Shown one piece after another: positions 1 to 4,943 of a stretch of 5,108 nt of DNA. The DNA is taken from NCBI GenBank assembly GCA_023253235.1, contig JALRHE010000264.1, forward strand, positions 1 through 5,108. The letters run 5' to 3'. This stretch comes from Steroidobacteraceae bacterium. Its GTDB lineage: Bacteria > Pseudomonadota > Gammaproteobacteria > Steroidobacterales > Steroidobacteraceae. Positions within the stretch are counted from its first letter, which is position 1. Every line of letters begins with the position of its first letter. The notes under the pieces are model-generated. The model did not search any database. It was not told the DNA's origin and worked only from the letters and a program-made list of their open reading frames with translations. Made by a program: the position numbers and the translations under genes.

Positions 1-2179
1 CAGACGACGCTGACGGCGGCTGCGATGACGGAGTCGATGCGGCAGCGGCAGAAGCGGGTGCAGCAGCCGAGGGAGCCTGACGCTCGCCGCGGTTGTCACT
101 GCGTGGTTCACGACGACGCTGATCATCCCGACCGCCGCGACGTCCCTGACCCTGACCCTGACCTTGACCTTCACCGCGACCGCCTTCGCTGCGGGCGCCG
201 TCGCCACCGCGACCCGCGTCGCCACGAGGCGCTTGCTGAGCCGCCGGTTTGGCATCACGGGTTTCTTTGGCGGCTTCGCGCGGTTTGCGTTCGTTGCCGT
301 CACGATCGCGGTCTCTATCTCGATCGCGATCTTTGCCGCGACCACCGCGCTCGTTGCGATCCCGATCTCGGCCACGACCACCGCGTTCGTTCCGATCCCG
401 ATCGCGTCGATCCTGGCGTTGCCGACCGTTGCGCGAGGCACTCTCGTCTTGCTGCGGTCCCGGCGCTCCAAACAACCAGCGCCACAGTCGAACAAAAATA
501 CCGAGCTGCGGACCAGCATCGACGGCTTTGACCGCGGCAGCCGGGGCGGGTGCCTGCACCACGATAGGCGCGGGCGTCGTCGGCAGGAAAGTCGGCACGG
601 CGGCCGGTTCCTGATGAGCTTGTTTTTCTCGCGTGCCAGCCGGGTCCGGCACCTTGGCCGGTGTCGGCATCTGATAACTCAGGCGCTTGACCTCGGGCAG
701 ATCGGCCTCGTCATCACGCACGCGACGGATCGAATACTCGGGTGTGTCGATGTTCAGGTTCGGCACGATGATGAGCTCGACATCGCTCTTGTCTTCGAGC
801 GTACGCAGCCATTCGCGCTTTTCATTGATGAGGTAGGTGGCCACTTCGACCGGTACCTCGGCGATGACCTTGGAGGTGCGATCTTTGCGGGCTTCTTCAC
901 CGATGAGTCGCAGGATGGCGAGCGCCATCGATTCGACCGTGCGGATGCTGCCGATGCCTTGGCAGCGCGGGCACACTTCGTGGCTCGAGTCCGAGAGTGA
1001 CGGACGCAGTCGCTGACGAGACATCTCGAGCAGGCCGAAGCGCGACAAGCGACCGATCTGGATACGCGCGCGGTCCATCTTCATGGCATCGCGCAGGCGA
1101 TCTTCGACGGCGCGCTGATTCTTCGGCTCCTCCATGTCGATGAAGTCGATGACGATCAGACCGCCGATGTCGCGGATACGCAGCTGCCGCGCGATTTCGT
1201 CCGCAGCTTCGAGGTTGGTGTTGGTGGCGGTGGTTTCGATATCGCCACCGCGCGTGGCACGAGCCGAGTTGATGTCGATCGAGACCAGTGCTTCGGTGTA
1301 GTCGATGACGATCGAACCACCCGAGGGCAGCTGCACCTTGTGGGCGTAGGCCGACTCGATCTGGCTTTCGATCTGATAGCGGGTGAAGAGCGGGATATCG
1401 TCGGCATACATCTTCAGGCGACGACCACCCTCGGCCGGCATGAAGCGTTGCATGTACTCCGCCGCGATCGCATGGGCACCAGGCTCATCGACGAGCACTT
1501 CACCGATGTCGTCGGAGAAATAGTCGCGAAGGGCGCGCGTGACGGGATCACTCTCGCGATAGACGAGGAACGGGGAGGGGCGCTCGAGGACCGCCTTGAC
1601 GATCTCGTCCCATTGGATCTTGAGGTTATCGAGATCCCACTGGAGCTCTTCGGTGGCTCGACCGACACCGGCGGTACGCACGATGGCGCCCATACCCGAC
1701 GGAATGACGAGCGCATCCATGATGCTCTTCATCTGGTCGCGCTCTTCACCCTCGATACGACGGCTGACGCCACCCGCACGCGGATTGTTCGGCATCAGGA
1801 CGAGGAATCGACCGGCGAGCGAGATGTAGGTGGTGAGCGCTGCACCCTTGTTGCCACGCTCTTCTTTCTCGACCTGCACCACGATGTCCTGACCTTCTTG
1901 CAGGACTTCGCGCATGTTGATGCGGCCACTCGAGGGGTTCTTGAGGAAATACTCTCGTGAGATTTCTTTCAGCGGCAGGAAGCCGTGGCGCTCGGCGCCG
2001 TAATCGATGAAGCAGGCTTCGAGCGAAGGCTCGATGCGGGCGATACGGCCTTTATAGACGTTCGCTTTTTTCTGTTCGCGGGACGGAAGTTCGACCGAGA
2101 GGTCGTAGAGTTTCTGGCCGTCAACCAGTGCGACGCGCAGTTCTTCCTGCTGGGTCGCGTTTACCAACATTCTTTTCAT
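1..2179 (-). CDS. rne: Ribonuclease E, N-terminal 726 residues (3' end beyond window)
   Basis: Single-strand endoribonuclease that starts most mRNA decay, processes rRNA and tRNA precursors, and scaffolds the RNA degradosome, usually at the inner membrane. I translated the minus strand from the ATG at 2179-2177 and found no stop in any part I read codon by codon, including the whole low-coordinate end (positions 2-780). The start MKRMLVNATQ matches E. coli RNase E, and numbering stays within one residue. Visible parts: S1 domain about 36-120 (F57, F67); 5' sensor residues R168/T169 in VRTAGVG; DNase I-like catalytic site with D302 in SIDINSARAT and D345 in IVIDFIDM; zinc link C403/C406 in CPRC; amphipathic helix FVRLWRWLFG at 562-571, where E. 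coli has its membrane-binding segment A; then an Arg/Asp/Gly-rich tail (583-700) and an Ala/Ser/Pro stretch (701-726). Binding sites for helicase, enolase or PNPase are not visible and may lie outside. Divergent from rluC. Confidence 0.97.
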   Translation of the reverse strand, partial: MKRMLVNATQQEELRVALVDGQKLYDLSVELPSREQKKANVYKGRIARIEPSLEACFIDYGAERHGFLPLKEISREYFLKNPSSGRINMREVLQEGQDIVVQVEKEERGNKGAALTTYISLAGRFLVLMPNNPRAGGVSRRIEGEERDQMKSIMDALVIPSGMGAIVRTAGVGRATEELQWDLDNLKIQWDEIVKAVLERPSPFLVYRESDPVTRALRDYFSDDIGEVLVDEPGAHAIAAEYMQRFMPAEGGRRLKMYADDIPLFTRYQIESQIESAYAHKVQLPSGGSIVIDYTEALVSIDINSARATRGGDIETTATNTNLEAADEIARQLRIRDIGGLIVIDFIDMEEPKNQRAVEDRLRDAMKMDRARIQIGRLSRFGLLEMSRQRLRPSLSDSSHEVCPRCQGIGSIRTVESMALAILRLIGEEARKDRTSKVIAEVPVEVATYLINEKREWLRTLEDKSDVELIIVPNLNIDTPEYSIRRVRDDEADLPEVKRLSYQMPTPAKVPDPAGTREKQAHQEPAAVPTFLPTTPAPIVVQAPAPAAAVKAVDAGPQLGIFVRLWRWLFGAPGPQQDESASRNGRQRQDRRDRDRNERGGRGRDRDRNERGGRGKDRDRDRDRDRDGNERKPREAAKETRDAKPAAQQAPRGDAGRGGDGARSEGGRGEGQGQGQGQGRRGGRDDQRRREPRSDNRGERQAPSAAAPASAAAASTPSSQPPSASS
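146..169 (-). repeat. Hexanucleotide repeat (CTGACC)3-TTGACC encoding Gly-Gln repeats
   Basis: Four consecutive 6-bp units on the plus strand, CTGACC three times and then TTGACC. Read on the minus strand they encode GQGQGQGQ, at about residues 671-678 of RNase E. The array sits between two Arg-rich patches and is probably a flexible spacer. Slippage by whole units would change spacer length without a frameshift. Confidence 0.85.
335..406 (-). repeat. Two tandem 36-bp in-frame repeats in the RNase E Arg-rich region
   Basis: Units at 335-370 and 371-406 match at 32 of 36 positions by eye. Each encodes twelve residues of the form DRDRNERGGRG plus R or K. The repeat lies in the disordered RNA-binding part of RNase E, the position of the Arg-rich RNA-binding domain in E. 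coli. The unit is a multiple of three, so gain or loss of copies would keep the frame. Confidence 0.85.
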
Positions 2180-2180
2180 G

Positions 2181-2205
2181 GGCCCCAAATCTCCTGGATG
2201 GGGCC
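2181..2205 (-). promoter_or_regulatory. rne leader hairpin with the Shine-Dalgarno sequence in its loop
   Basis: In rne sense, GGCCCC (2205-2200) and GGGGCC (2186-2181) are perfectly complementary. They form a 6-bp all-GC stem closing a 13-nt loop. The loop contains AGGAG, and the stem ends one base before the ATG. Such a structure would have to open for ribosome loading, so it could limit rne translation or respond to RNase E activity. The pairing is seen directly; the regulatory role is inferred. Confidence 0.6.
2191..2195 (-). promoter_or_regulatory. rne ribosome binding site (AGGAG)
   Basis: CTCCT on the plus strand reads AGGAG in rne sense, 11 nt before the ATG at 2179. The spacing is longer than optimal. 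It is the only Shine-Dalgarno-like sequence near this start and supports the MKRML start, which protein homology also fixes. Confidence 0.75.
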
Positions 2206-2222
2206 GACAGTGCTCCGACGGT

Positions 2223-2236
2223 TGTCCACGTGGACA
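2223..2236. repeat. 14-bp perfect palindrome in the rne leader
   Basis: TGTCCACGTGGACA is identical to its own reverse complement. In rne sense it can fold as GGUGUCC / GGACA-A-CC with an ACGU loop and one bulged A, about 43 nt upstream of the start codon and 17 nt beyond the SD hairpin. It could be an RNA stem-loop of the leader or a binding site for a dimeric regulator; the sequence does not decide between them. Confidence 0.7.
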
Positions 2237-2528
2237 CCACTCGCGTACCGGTGCGAACACACGGGCGAGCGGGCAGAACCCGAGAGGTAGTGAGAGGCGC
2301 GAGCAGGGAGAGGAGGATGTAAATCACAGTCGTCTGCGCACCGCGAACCGAAACCTAGGCTCGTATCTGTCAACCGACGGCGTGACCGGATGGCCACGGC
2401 GACTATCGGCCGGATTCGATGGCCTCGTTGCCGAGGACCAACTAACATGCGTCACCCACCGACCGGCGGGCATCGCGCTGATGTCTGCGAGGTGTCACCA
2501 CCCTTGGGCGGCGTTCTCAAGACAGCCC

Positions 2529-2537
2529 TGATACTAT
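2529..2537 (+). promoter_or_regulatory. Candidate extended -10 promoter of rluC
   Basis: TGATACTAT has the TG-n spacing of an extended -10 and matches TATAAT at four of six bases. No good -35 is present at 16-18 bp (CGGCGT at 17 bp). If real, transcription would begin at about 2543-2546, just before the ATG at 2548, and the first possible ATG (2536) would lie inside the -10 element. Confidence 0.4.
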
Positions 2538-3612
2538 GTCGAAGCCCATGGAAAAACAAGATCTTACGAAACACTCCGGGAAACTCTCGGTACGTCACCT
2601 CACGGTGGACGGCGAGGATGCCGGCACCCGCCTCGACAAGTTCCTTGCACGTCAGTACCCCGAGGTACCGCGTACCCGGCTGTTCCGTCTGGTCCGTAAG
2701 GGCGAAGTTCGGGTCAACGGCAAGCGCGCCGGGATCGATACGCGGCTGGCCCTCGGCGATGACGTCCGGCTACCGCCGGTGCGCGAAGCGGCGCCGGAGC
2801 CGGCGGTCGAATCGGGTAGCGGCACGGCTCGTGCCCTCACGCGCAAGGTCCCCGCGAGTCTGCAGGCGGCGGTGACCGCCTCGGTCATCCACGAGGACGA
2901 GCGGGTGATCGTGGTCAACAAACCCGCTGGCATTGCAGTCCACGGTGGTAGCGGCGTGAGCTTTGGCGTGATCGAAGCTTTGCGCGCCGCGCGTCCCGAT
3001 GAGGCAGAAAAACTCGAGCTCGTACATCGTCTCGATCGCGATACGAGCGGCGTGTTGATCATCGCTCGCAAACCCTCGGTGCTGCGCATGCTGCACGCGG
3101 GCTTACGCGAGGGAGAGGGTTTCGAGAAGCGTTATCTCGCGCTCGTCAAAGGCAGCTGGCAGCTCGGCAAGAAGCGCATCGAGGCACCGCTGCGTACGGA
3201 TTTGCGCGTGGGCGGCGAGCGCACCGTCAAGGTGGCAGCCGGTGGCAAGGCGGCCACGAGTGATTTTCGGCCCGTGCAGGGTTTCGGCAAATTAGCCTCG
3301 TTGCTCGAGGTGTCGATCCTGACGGGGCGTACGCATCAGATTCGCGTACACGCGGCGTACGCGGGCCATCCCGTGGCCGGTGATCCGAAATACGGTGATC
3401 GGGAATTCAACGAGGAAATGCGCGAGCACGGACTCGATCGCATGTTTTTGCATGCCTCGAGCATTTCATTTCTCTGGCCGGATCGCGGTACGGAGTTCAG
3501 CGTGAACGCGCCGCTGCCGCCAGAGCTCGCGCGGGTGATCGACGTGCTCTCGGGGCTCAAGCGTCCAGGGCGCGCAAGGTCCCGGCGACCCAGATCATCG
3601 GCAGGCCGATAA
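2536..3612 (+). CDS. rluC: 23S rRNA pseudouridine synthase RluC
   Basis: Converts specific uridines of 23S rRNA to pseudouridine (955, 2504 and 2580 for E. coli RluC). An S4-type RNA-binding domain spans about residues 31-80 (TRLDKFLARQYP...VRVNGKRAG). An Ala/Pro-rich linker (about 83-112) precedes the RluA-type catalytic domain. The signature HRLDRDTSG at 164-172 carries the catalytic Asp167. HGGSGVSFGVIEALR (136-150), GRTHQIRVHAAYAGHP and KYGDREFN are RluC-like and argue against RluD or RluA. At 358 residues it is longer than the 319 of E. coli RluC; the excess is the linker and a basic tail (about 341-358) encoded where the gene overlaps maf on the other strand. The start is uncertain: neither ATG 2536 nor ATG 2548 (residue 5) has a good ribosome binding site, and 2548 fits the candidate promoter better. 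Divergent from rne. Confidence 0.95.
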   Translation: MSKPMEKQDLTKHSGKLSVRHLTVDGEDAGTRLDKFLARQYPEVPRTRLFRLVRKGEVRVNGKRAGIDTRLALGDDVRLPPVREAAPEPAVESGSGTARALTRKVPASLQAAVTASVIHEDERVIVVNKPAGIAVHGGSGVSFGVIEALRAARPDEAEKLELVHRLDRDTSGVLIIARKPSVLRMLHAGLREGEGFEKRYLALVKGSWQLGKKRIEAPLRTDLRVGGERTVKVAAGGKAATSDFRPVQGFGKLASLLEVSILTGRTHQIRVHAAYAGHPVAGDPKYGDREFNEEMREHGLDRMFLHASSISFLWPDRGTEFSVNAPLPPELARVIDVLSGLKRPGRARSRRPRSSAGR

Positions 3613-4150
3613 GGGCGGTCGGATCGACCGTCTCGAGTCGTTCTAGCAGGGTCATGCCGAGCGACTCGCTCTTGAAACCACCCGCACAATCGGTGGCCGG
3701 TTCCGCCTCGACATAGGTCTCGATGTCGTCGGTCGACAAAGCCCGAAAGACGCAACGAGTCTCATCGAGATGCTCGTAGCGGACGCCGCCAGGGCCCACG
3801 ATGCTGACCGCCGTGTAGAACGAGACGGTCTGACCGGCGAGCCGCGCCAGCATACGGCGTTGTCCCTCGGGCGTGCCCGGCTTGCCGAGGCAATCGTCGC
3901 CTAGGGCGCAAACCTGGTCCGAGCCGATCACCCAAGCCTCTGGCGCGACGCTGGCGATGGCCTCGGCCTTGGCGCGAGCGAGGCGGCGGGCGAGGGCGGC
4001 CGGCGCTTCGCTGGGTAGGCGGGATTCGTCGATGTCGGGGGAGCGGTGCTCGAAGGGCAACCCCAAGCGCGCGAGGAGCTCCCGGCGGTAGCGTGAGCTT
4101 GAGGCCAACCACAGCGGGCGGCGCAACAGAAACAAAGGCTTACCCGACAC
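3557..4150 (-). CDS. maf: Maf-family nucleotide pyrophosphatase, YceF type (probable 7-methyl-GTP pyrophosphatase)
   Basis: Cytoplasmic Maf/HAM1-type house-cleaning enzyme that hydrolyses non-canonical nucleoside triphosphates to the monophosphate and pyrophosphate. Seen: the N-terminal ASSSRYRRELL loop (16-26), PDIDE (38-42), GSDQVC (76-81, with the conserved catalytic Asp78), GKP (89-91), FYTAVSI (111-117), CAGGFKSESLGMTLLERLE (155-173) and DPTALIGLPM (176-185). GSDQVC separates the YceF subfamily from the YhdE subfamily (GADT-type, dTTP/UTP); E. coli YceF acts on 7-methyl-GTP, so that substrate is inferred. The listed start is GTG at 4150 without a clear ribosome binding site. E. coli YceF begins only a few residues before its LASTS motif, so a TTG or CTG at residues 6-9 is also possible. 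The stop (TGA) lies 56 bp inside rluC, and the gene is divergent from yceD. Length 197 residues is usual. Confidence 0.93.
   Translation of the reverse strand: MSGKPLFLLRRPLWLASSSRYRRELLARLGLPFEHRSPDIDESRLPSEAPAALARRLARAKAEAIASVAPEAWVIGSDQVCALGDDCLGKPGTPEGQRRMLARLAGQTVSFYTAVSIVGPGGVRYEHLDETRCVFRALSTDDIETYVEAEPATDCAGGFKSESLGMTLLERLETVDPTALIGLPMIWVAGTLRALDA
3613..3633 (+). terminator. Hairpin directly after the rluC stop, possible weak 3' end
   Basis: CGGTCG (3616-3621) and CGACCG (3625-3630) pair perfectly around a GAT loop. The stem extends to 9 bp if G-U wobbles and one G-C pair at 3613-3615 / 3631-3633 are counted. It starts at the base after the rluC stop codon but lies within maf coding sequence on the other strand. 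No T-run follows, so it is not a classical intrinsic terminator; it could protect the mRNA 3' end or be chance. Confidence 0.3.
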
Positions 4151-4155
4151 TGGTT

Positions 4156-4184
4156 TTGACTCGAAGGGGGGTGATCCCTATTAT
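4156..4184 (+). promoter_or_regulatory. Near-consensus sigma-70 promoter for yceD-rpmF-plsX
   Basis: TTGACT (4156-4161) matches the -35 consensus at five of six bases. TATTAT (4179-4184) matches the -10 at five of six, with an optimal 17-bp spacer. The yceD ATG is at 4194, only 9 bases after the -10, so the transcript is predicted to start at or within about 5 nt of the start codon. It is the best promoter-like sequence I found in the window and probably drives yceD, rpmF and plsX. Confidence 0.7.
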
Positions 4185-4185
4185 A
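4180..4185 (-). promoter_or_regulatory. Perfect TATAAT -10 for maf, sharing bases with the yceD -10
   Basis: ATTATA on the plus strand reads TATAAT on the minus strand and shares five bases with the yceD -10. No recognisable -35 lies 16-18 bp upstream in maf sense (CCAGTC at 17 bp). Transcription would start near 4173, giving maf a leader of about 20-25 nt. Divergent transcription from symmetric -10 sequences is established in bacteria; its use here is inferred. Confidence 0.5.
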
Positions 4186-4193
4186 CGCGCCCC

Positions 4194-4700
4194 ATGCCGG
4201 CCGACTGGTCCCGACCTGTTGATGTGGAGCGTCTGGCCGACGCAGGGGAGCGTCGTGAGAACGACTTGTCGCTCGCCAGTTTGCCGCGCCTCGCGCCGGA
4301 TCTGGCGATGACCGACGGAACGGTTCACGCACGTATCGGGTTTGCGCGAGAGCGCAAGCAACCGGTAGCCGACATCGAAGTGCGCGCGCGCTTGCCGCTG
4401 CGCTGTCAACGATGCCTGCAGCCGATGTGGCTCGACGTCGATCAACAATCGCGCGTGTGGTTGGTGACCGATCTGGCGAAGGTGGATCGCGAAGAGATGG
4501 GACTCGAGCCGATACTGGCTCCCGAAGGTCACATCGCCCTGCGCGACCTCGTCGAGGAAGAACTGTTGCTCGCAGTGCCGCTGGTGCCGCGACACGAGGA
4601 CGAATCGGATTGCACAACCGGTTCGGCCGAGTCCGAGGAAGAAGAAGTCGTGCAGAGACCGTTCGCAGGGCTCGGTGAGCTCCTGAAACGCAAGCAGTAG
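4194..4700 (+). CDS. yceD: YceD / DUF177 family protein, 23S rRNA accumulation factor
   Basis: Member of the DUF177 (YceD) family, encoded next to rpmF across bacteria and implicated in 23S rRNA/large ribosomal subunit accumulation; its biochemical activity is not well defined. Seen: an N-terminal region like that of E. coli YceD (PVDVERLADAG...), the CQRC motif with Cys71 and Cys74 (LPLRCQRCLQPM), the acidic-hydrophobic segment IALRDLVEEELLLAVPLVPRH (about 114-134), an acidic low-complexity stretch (about 144-153) and the terminal PFAGLGELLKRKQ. Length 168 residues is close to the 173 of E. coli. No Shine-Dalgarno precedes the ATG, and the predicted transcription start falls almost on it, so the mRNA may be leaderless. 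No in-frame downstream start keeps the conserved N-terminus with a better site. The stop is 14 bp before rpmF. Confidence 0.93.
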   Translation: MPADWSRPVDVERLADAGERRENDLSLASLPRLAPDLAMTDGTVHARIGFARERKQPVADIEVRARLPLRCQRCLQPMWLDVDQQSRVWLVTDLAKVDREEMGLEPILAPEGHIALRDLVEEELLLAVPLVPRHEDESDCTTGSAESEEEEVVQRPFAGLGELLKRKQ

Positions 4701-4702
4701 TT

Positions 4703-4708
4703 AAGAGG
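4703..4708 (+). promoter_or_regulatory. rpmF ribosome binding site (AAGAGG)
   Basis: AAGAGG lies 6 nt before the rpmF ATG and directly after the yceD stop. It is a clear site, in contrast to the missing ones before yceD and plsX, and fits high translation of a ribosomal protein. Confidence 0.8.
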
Positions 4709-4714
4709 TTCATC

Positions 4715-4909
4715 ATGCCTGTTCAAAAAAGTCGCAAGACGCCGTCCAAGCGCGGCATGCATCGCTCGCACGACGGTCTGTCGAAGCCTGCTCTGTCGGT
4801 TGATCCGCAGTCTGGTGAGACGCACTTCCGTCACCGCATCACGCCCGATGGTTTCTACCGCGGCAAGCGCGTGATCGAGAAGCCGGCGGACGACGACTCG
4901 GCCGGTTGA
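4715..4909 (+). CDS. rpmF: 50S ribosomal protein L32 (bL32)
   Basis: Small basic protein of the large ribosomal subunit. The 64-residue product aligns with E. coli L32 over its length: MPVQKSRKTPSKRGMHRSHDG (1-21), LSVDPQSGETHFRHRITPDG (27-46), FYRGKRVI (47-54). It has no cysteines, so it is the zinc-free form seen in many proteobacteria. A short acidic tail (KPADDDSAG) runs beyond the end of E. coli L32 (57 residues). It follows yceD by 14 bp and precedes plsX by 34 bp, the standard yceD-rpmF-plsX order, so co-transcription from the promoter upstream of yceD is likely. Confidence 0.97.
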   Translation: MPVQKSRKTPSKRGMHRSHDGLSKPALSVDPQSGETHFRHRITPDGFYRGKRVIEKPADDDSAG

Positions 4910-4917
4910 GGCCGCGT

Positions 4918-4936
4918 GCCGGCGTGATGCGCCGGT
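4918..4936 (+). promoter_or_regulatory. GC hairpin between rpmF and plsX
   Basis: CCGGCG (4919-4924) and CGCCGG (4930-4935) pair perfectly around TGATG, and G4918-U4936 adds a wobble pair. It fills the rpmF-plsX gap and ends 7 nt before the plsX ATG, where a ribosome binding site would be expected. There is no T-run, so it is not an intrinsic terminator. It might tune plsX translation, or transcript stability between a highly expressed ribosomal gene and a lipid gene; this is inference. Confidence 0.45.
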
Positions 4937-4943
4937 CTCTCCC

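Larger units (their letters stand above)
2180..2535. other. Divergent rne-rluC intergenic region (356 bp)
   Basis: No protein gene is supported here: the short open frames resemble no family known to me and lack convincing start sites. The rne-proximal part holds two inverted repeats and the rne ribosome binding site, and the rluC-proximal end holds an extended -10-like element. On the minus strand a consensus TTGACA (2373-2368) has no acceptable -10 at 15-18 bp, so the rne promoter is not placed with confidence. A purine-rich stretch at 2306-2318 (CCTCC-containing pyrimidine tract in rne sense) lies in the probable rne leader. In E. coli the rne leader is several hundred nucleotides long and mediates autoregulation; a similar role here is inference. 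Confidence 0.6.

Noticed and set aside
335..406. Repeat units considered as a CRISPR array
   Set aside because: The units are contiguous without spacers and lie in frame inside rne, so they are protein-coding tandem repeats.
164..1000. Plus-strand open frame of 278 codons
   Set aside because: It is antisense to RNase E. Its product is low-complexity (Ala/Thr/Ile runs, then Arg/His/Asp-rich) as expected from the complement of Arg/Asp/Gly codons, and it has no ribosome binding site.
1340..1960. Plus-strand open frame of 206 codons
   Set aside because: It is antisense to the catalytic core of RNase E, whose minus-strand frame is clearly the coding one. The product resembles no family I know.
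2311..2323. AGGAGG directly followed by ATGTAA on the plus strand
   Set aside because: No spacing between the SD-like sequence and the ATG, and the reading frame is one codon long, so it is not a gene.
2368..2373. Consensus TTGACA (-35) on the minus strand as the rne promoter
   Set aside because: No TATAAT-like hexamer lies 15-18 bp downstream (CGGTTC at 17 bp), so it is not listed as a promoter feature.
2491..2499. Small inverted repeat GGTG-T-CACC
   Set aside because: Arms of only 4 bp in GC-rich DNA; expected by chance and without a supporting neighbour.
2178..2531. Plus-strand open frame of 117 codons in the rne-rluC gap
   Set aside because: It begins over the rne start and leader signals, its composition is unlike a conserved protein, and no ribosome binding site is seen. 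It is more likely noncoding regulatory DNA.
4140..4595. Minus-strand open frame of 151 codons antisense to yceD
   Set aside because: No recognisable motif, and it overlaps the conserved YceD coding region and the yceD promoter.
3928..4716. Minus-strand open frame of 262 codons
   Set aside because: It covers yceD antisense and the maf start in another frame. Both real genes have family motifs; this product is Arg/Ala/Ser-rich noise typical of GC-rich DNA.
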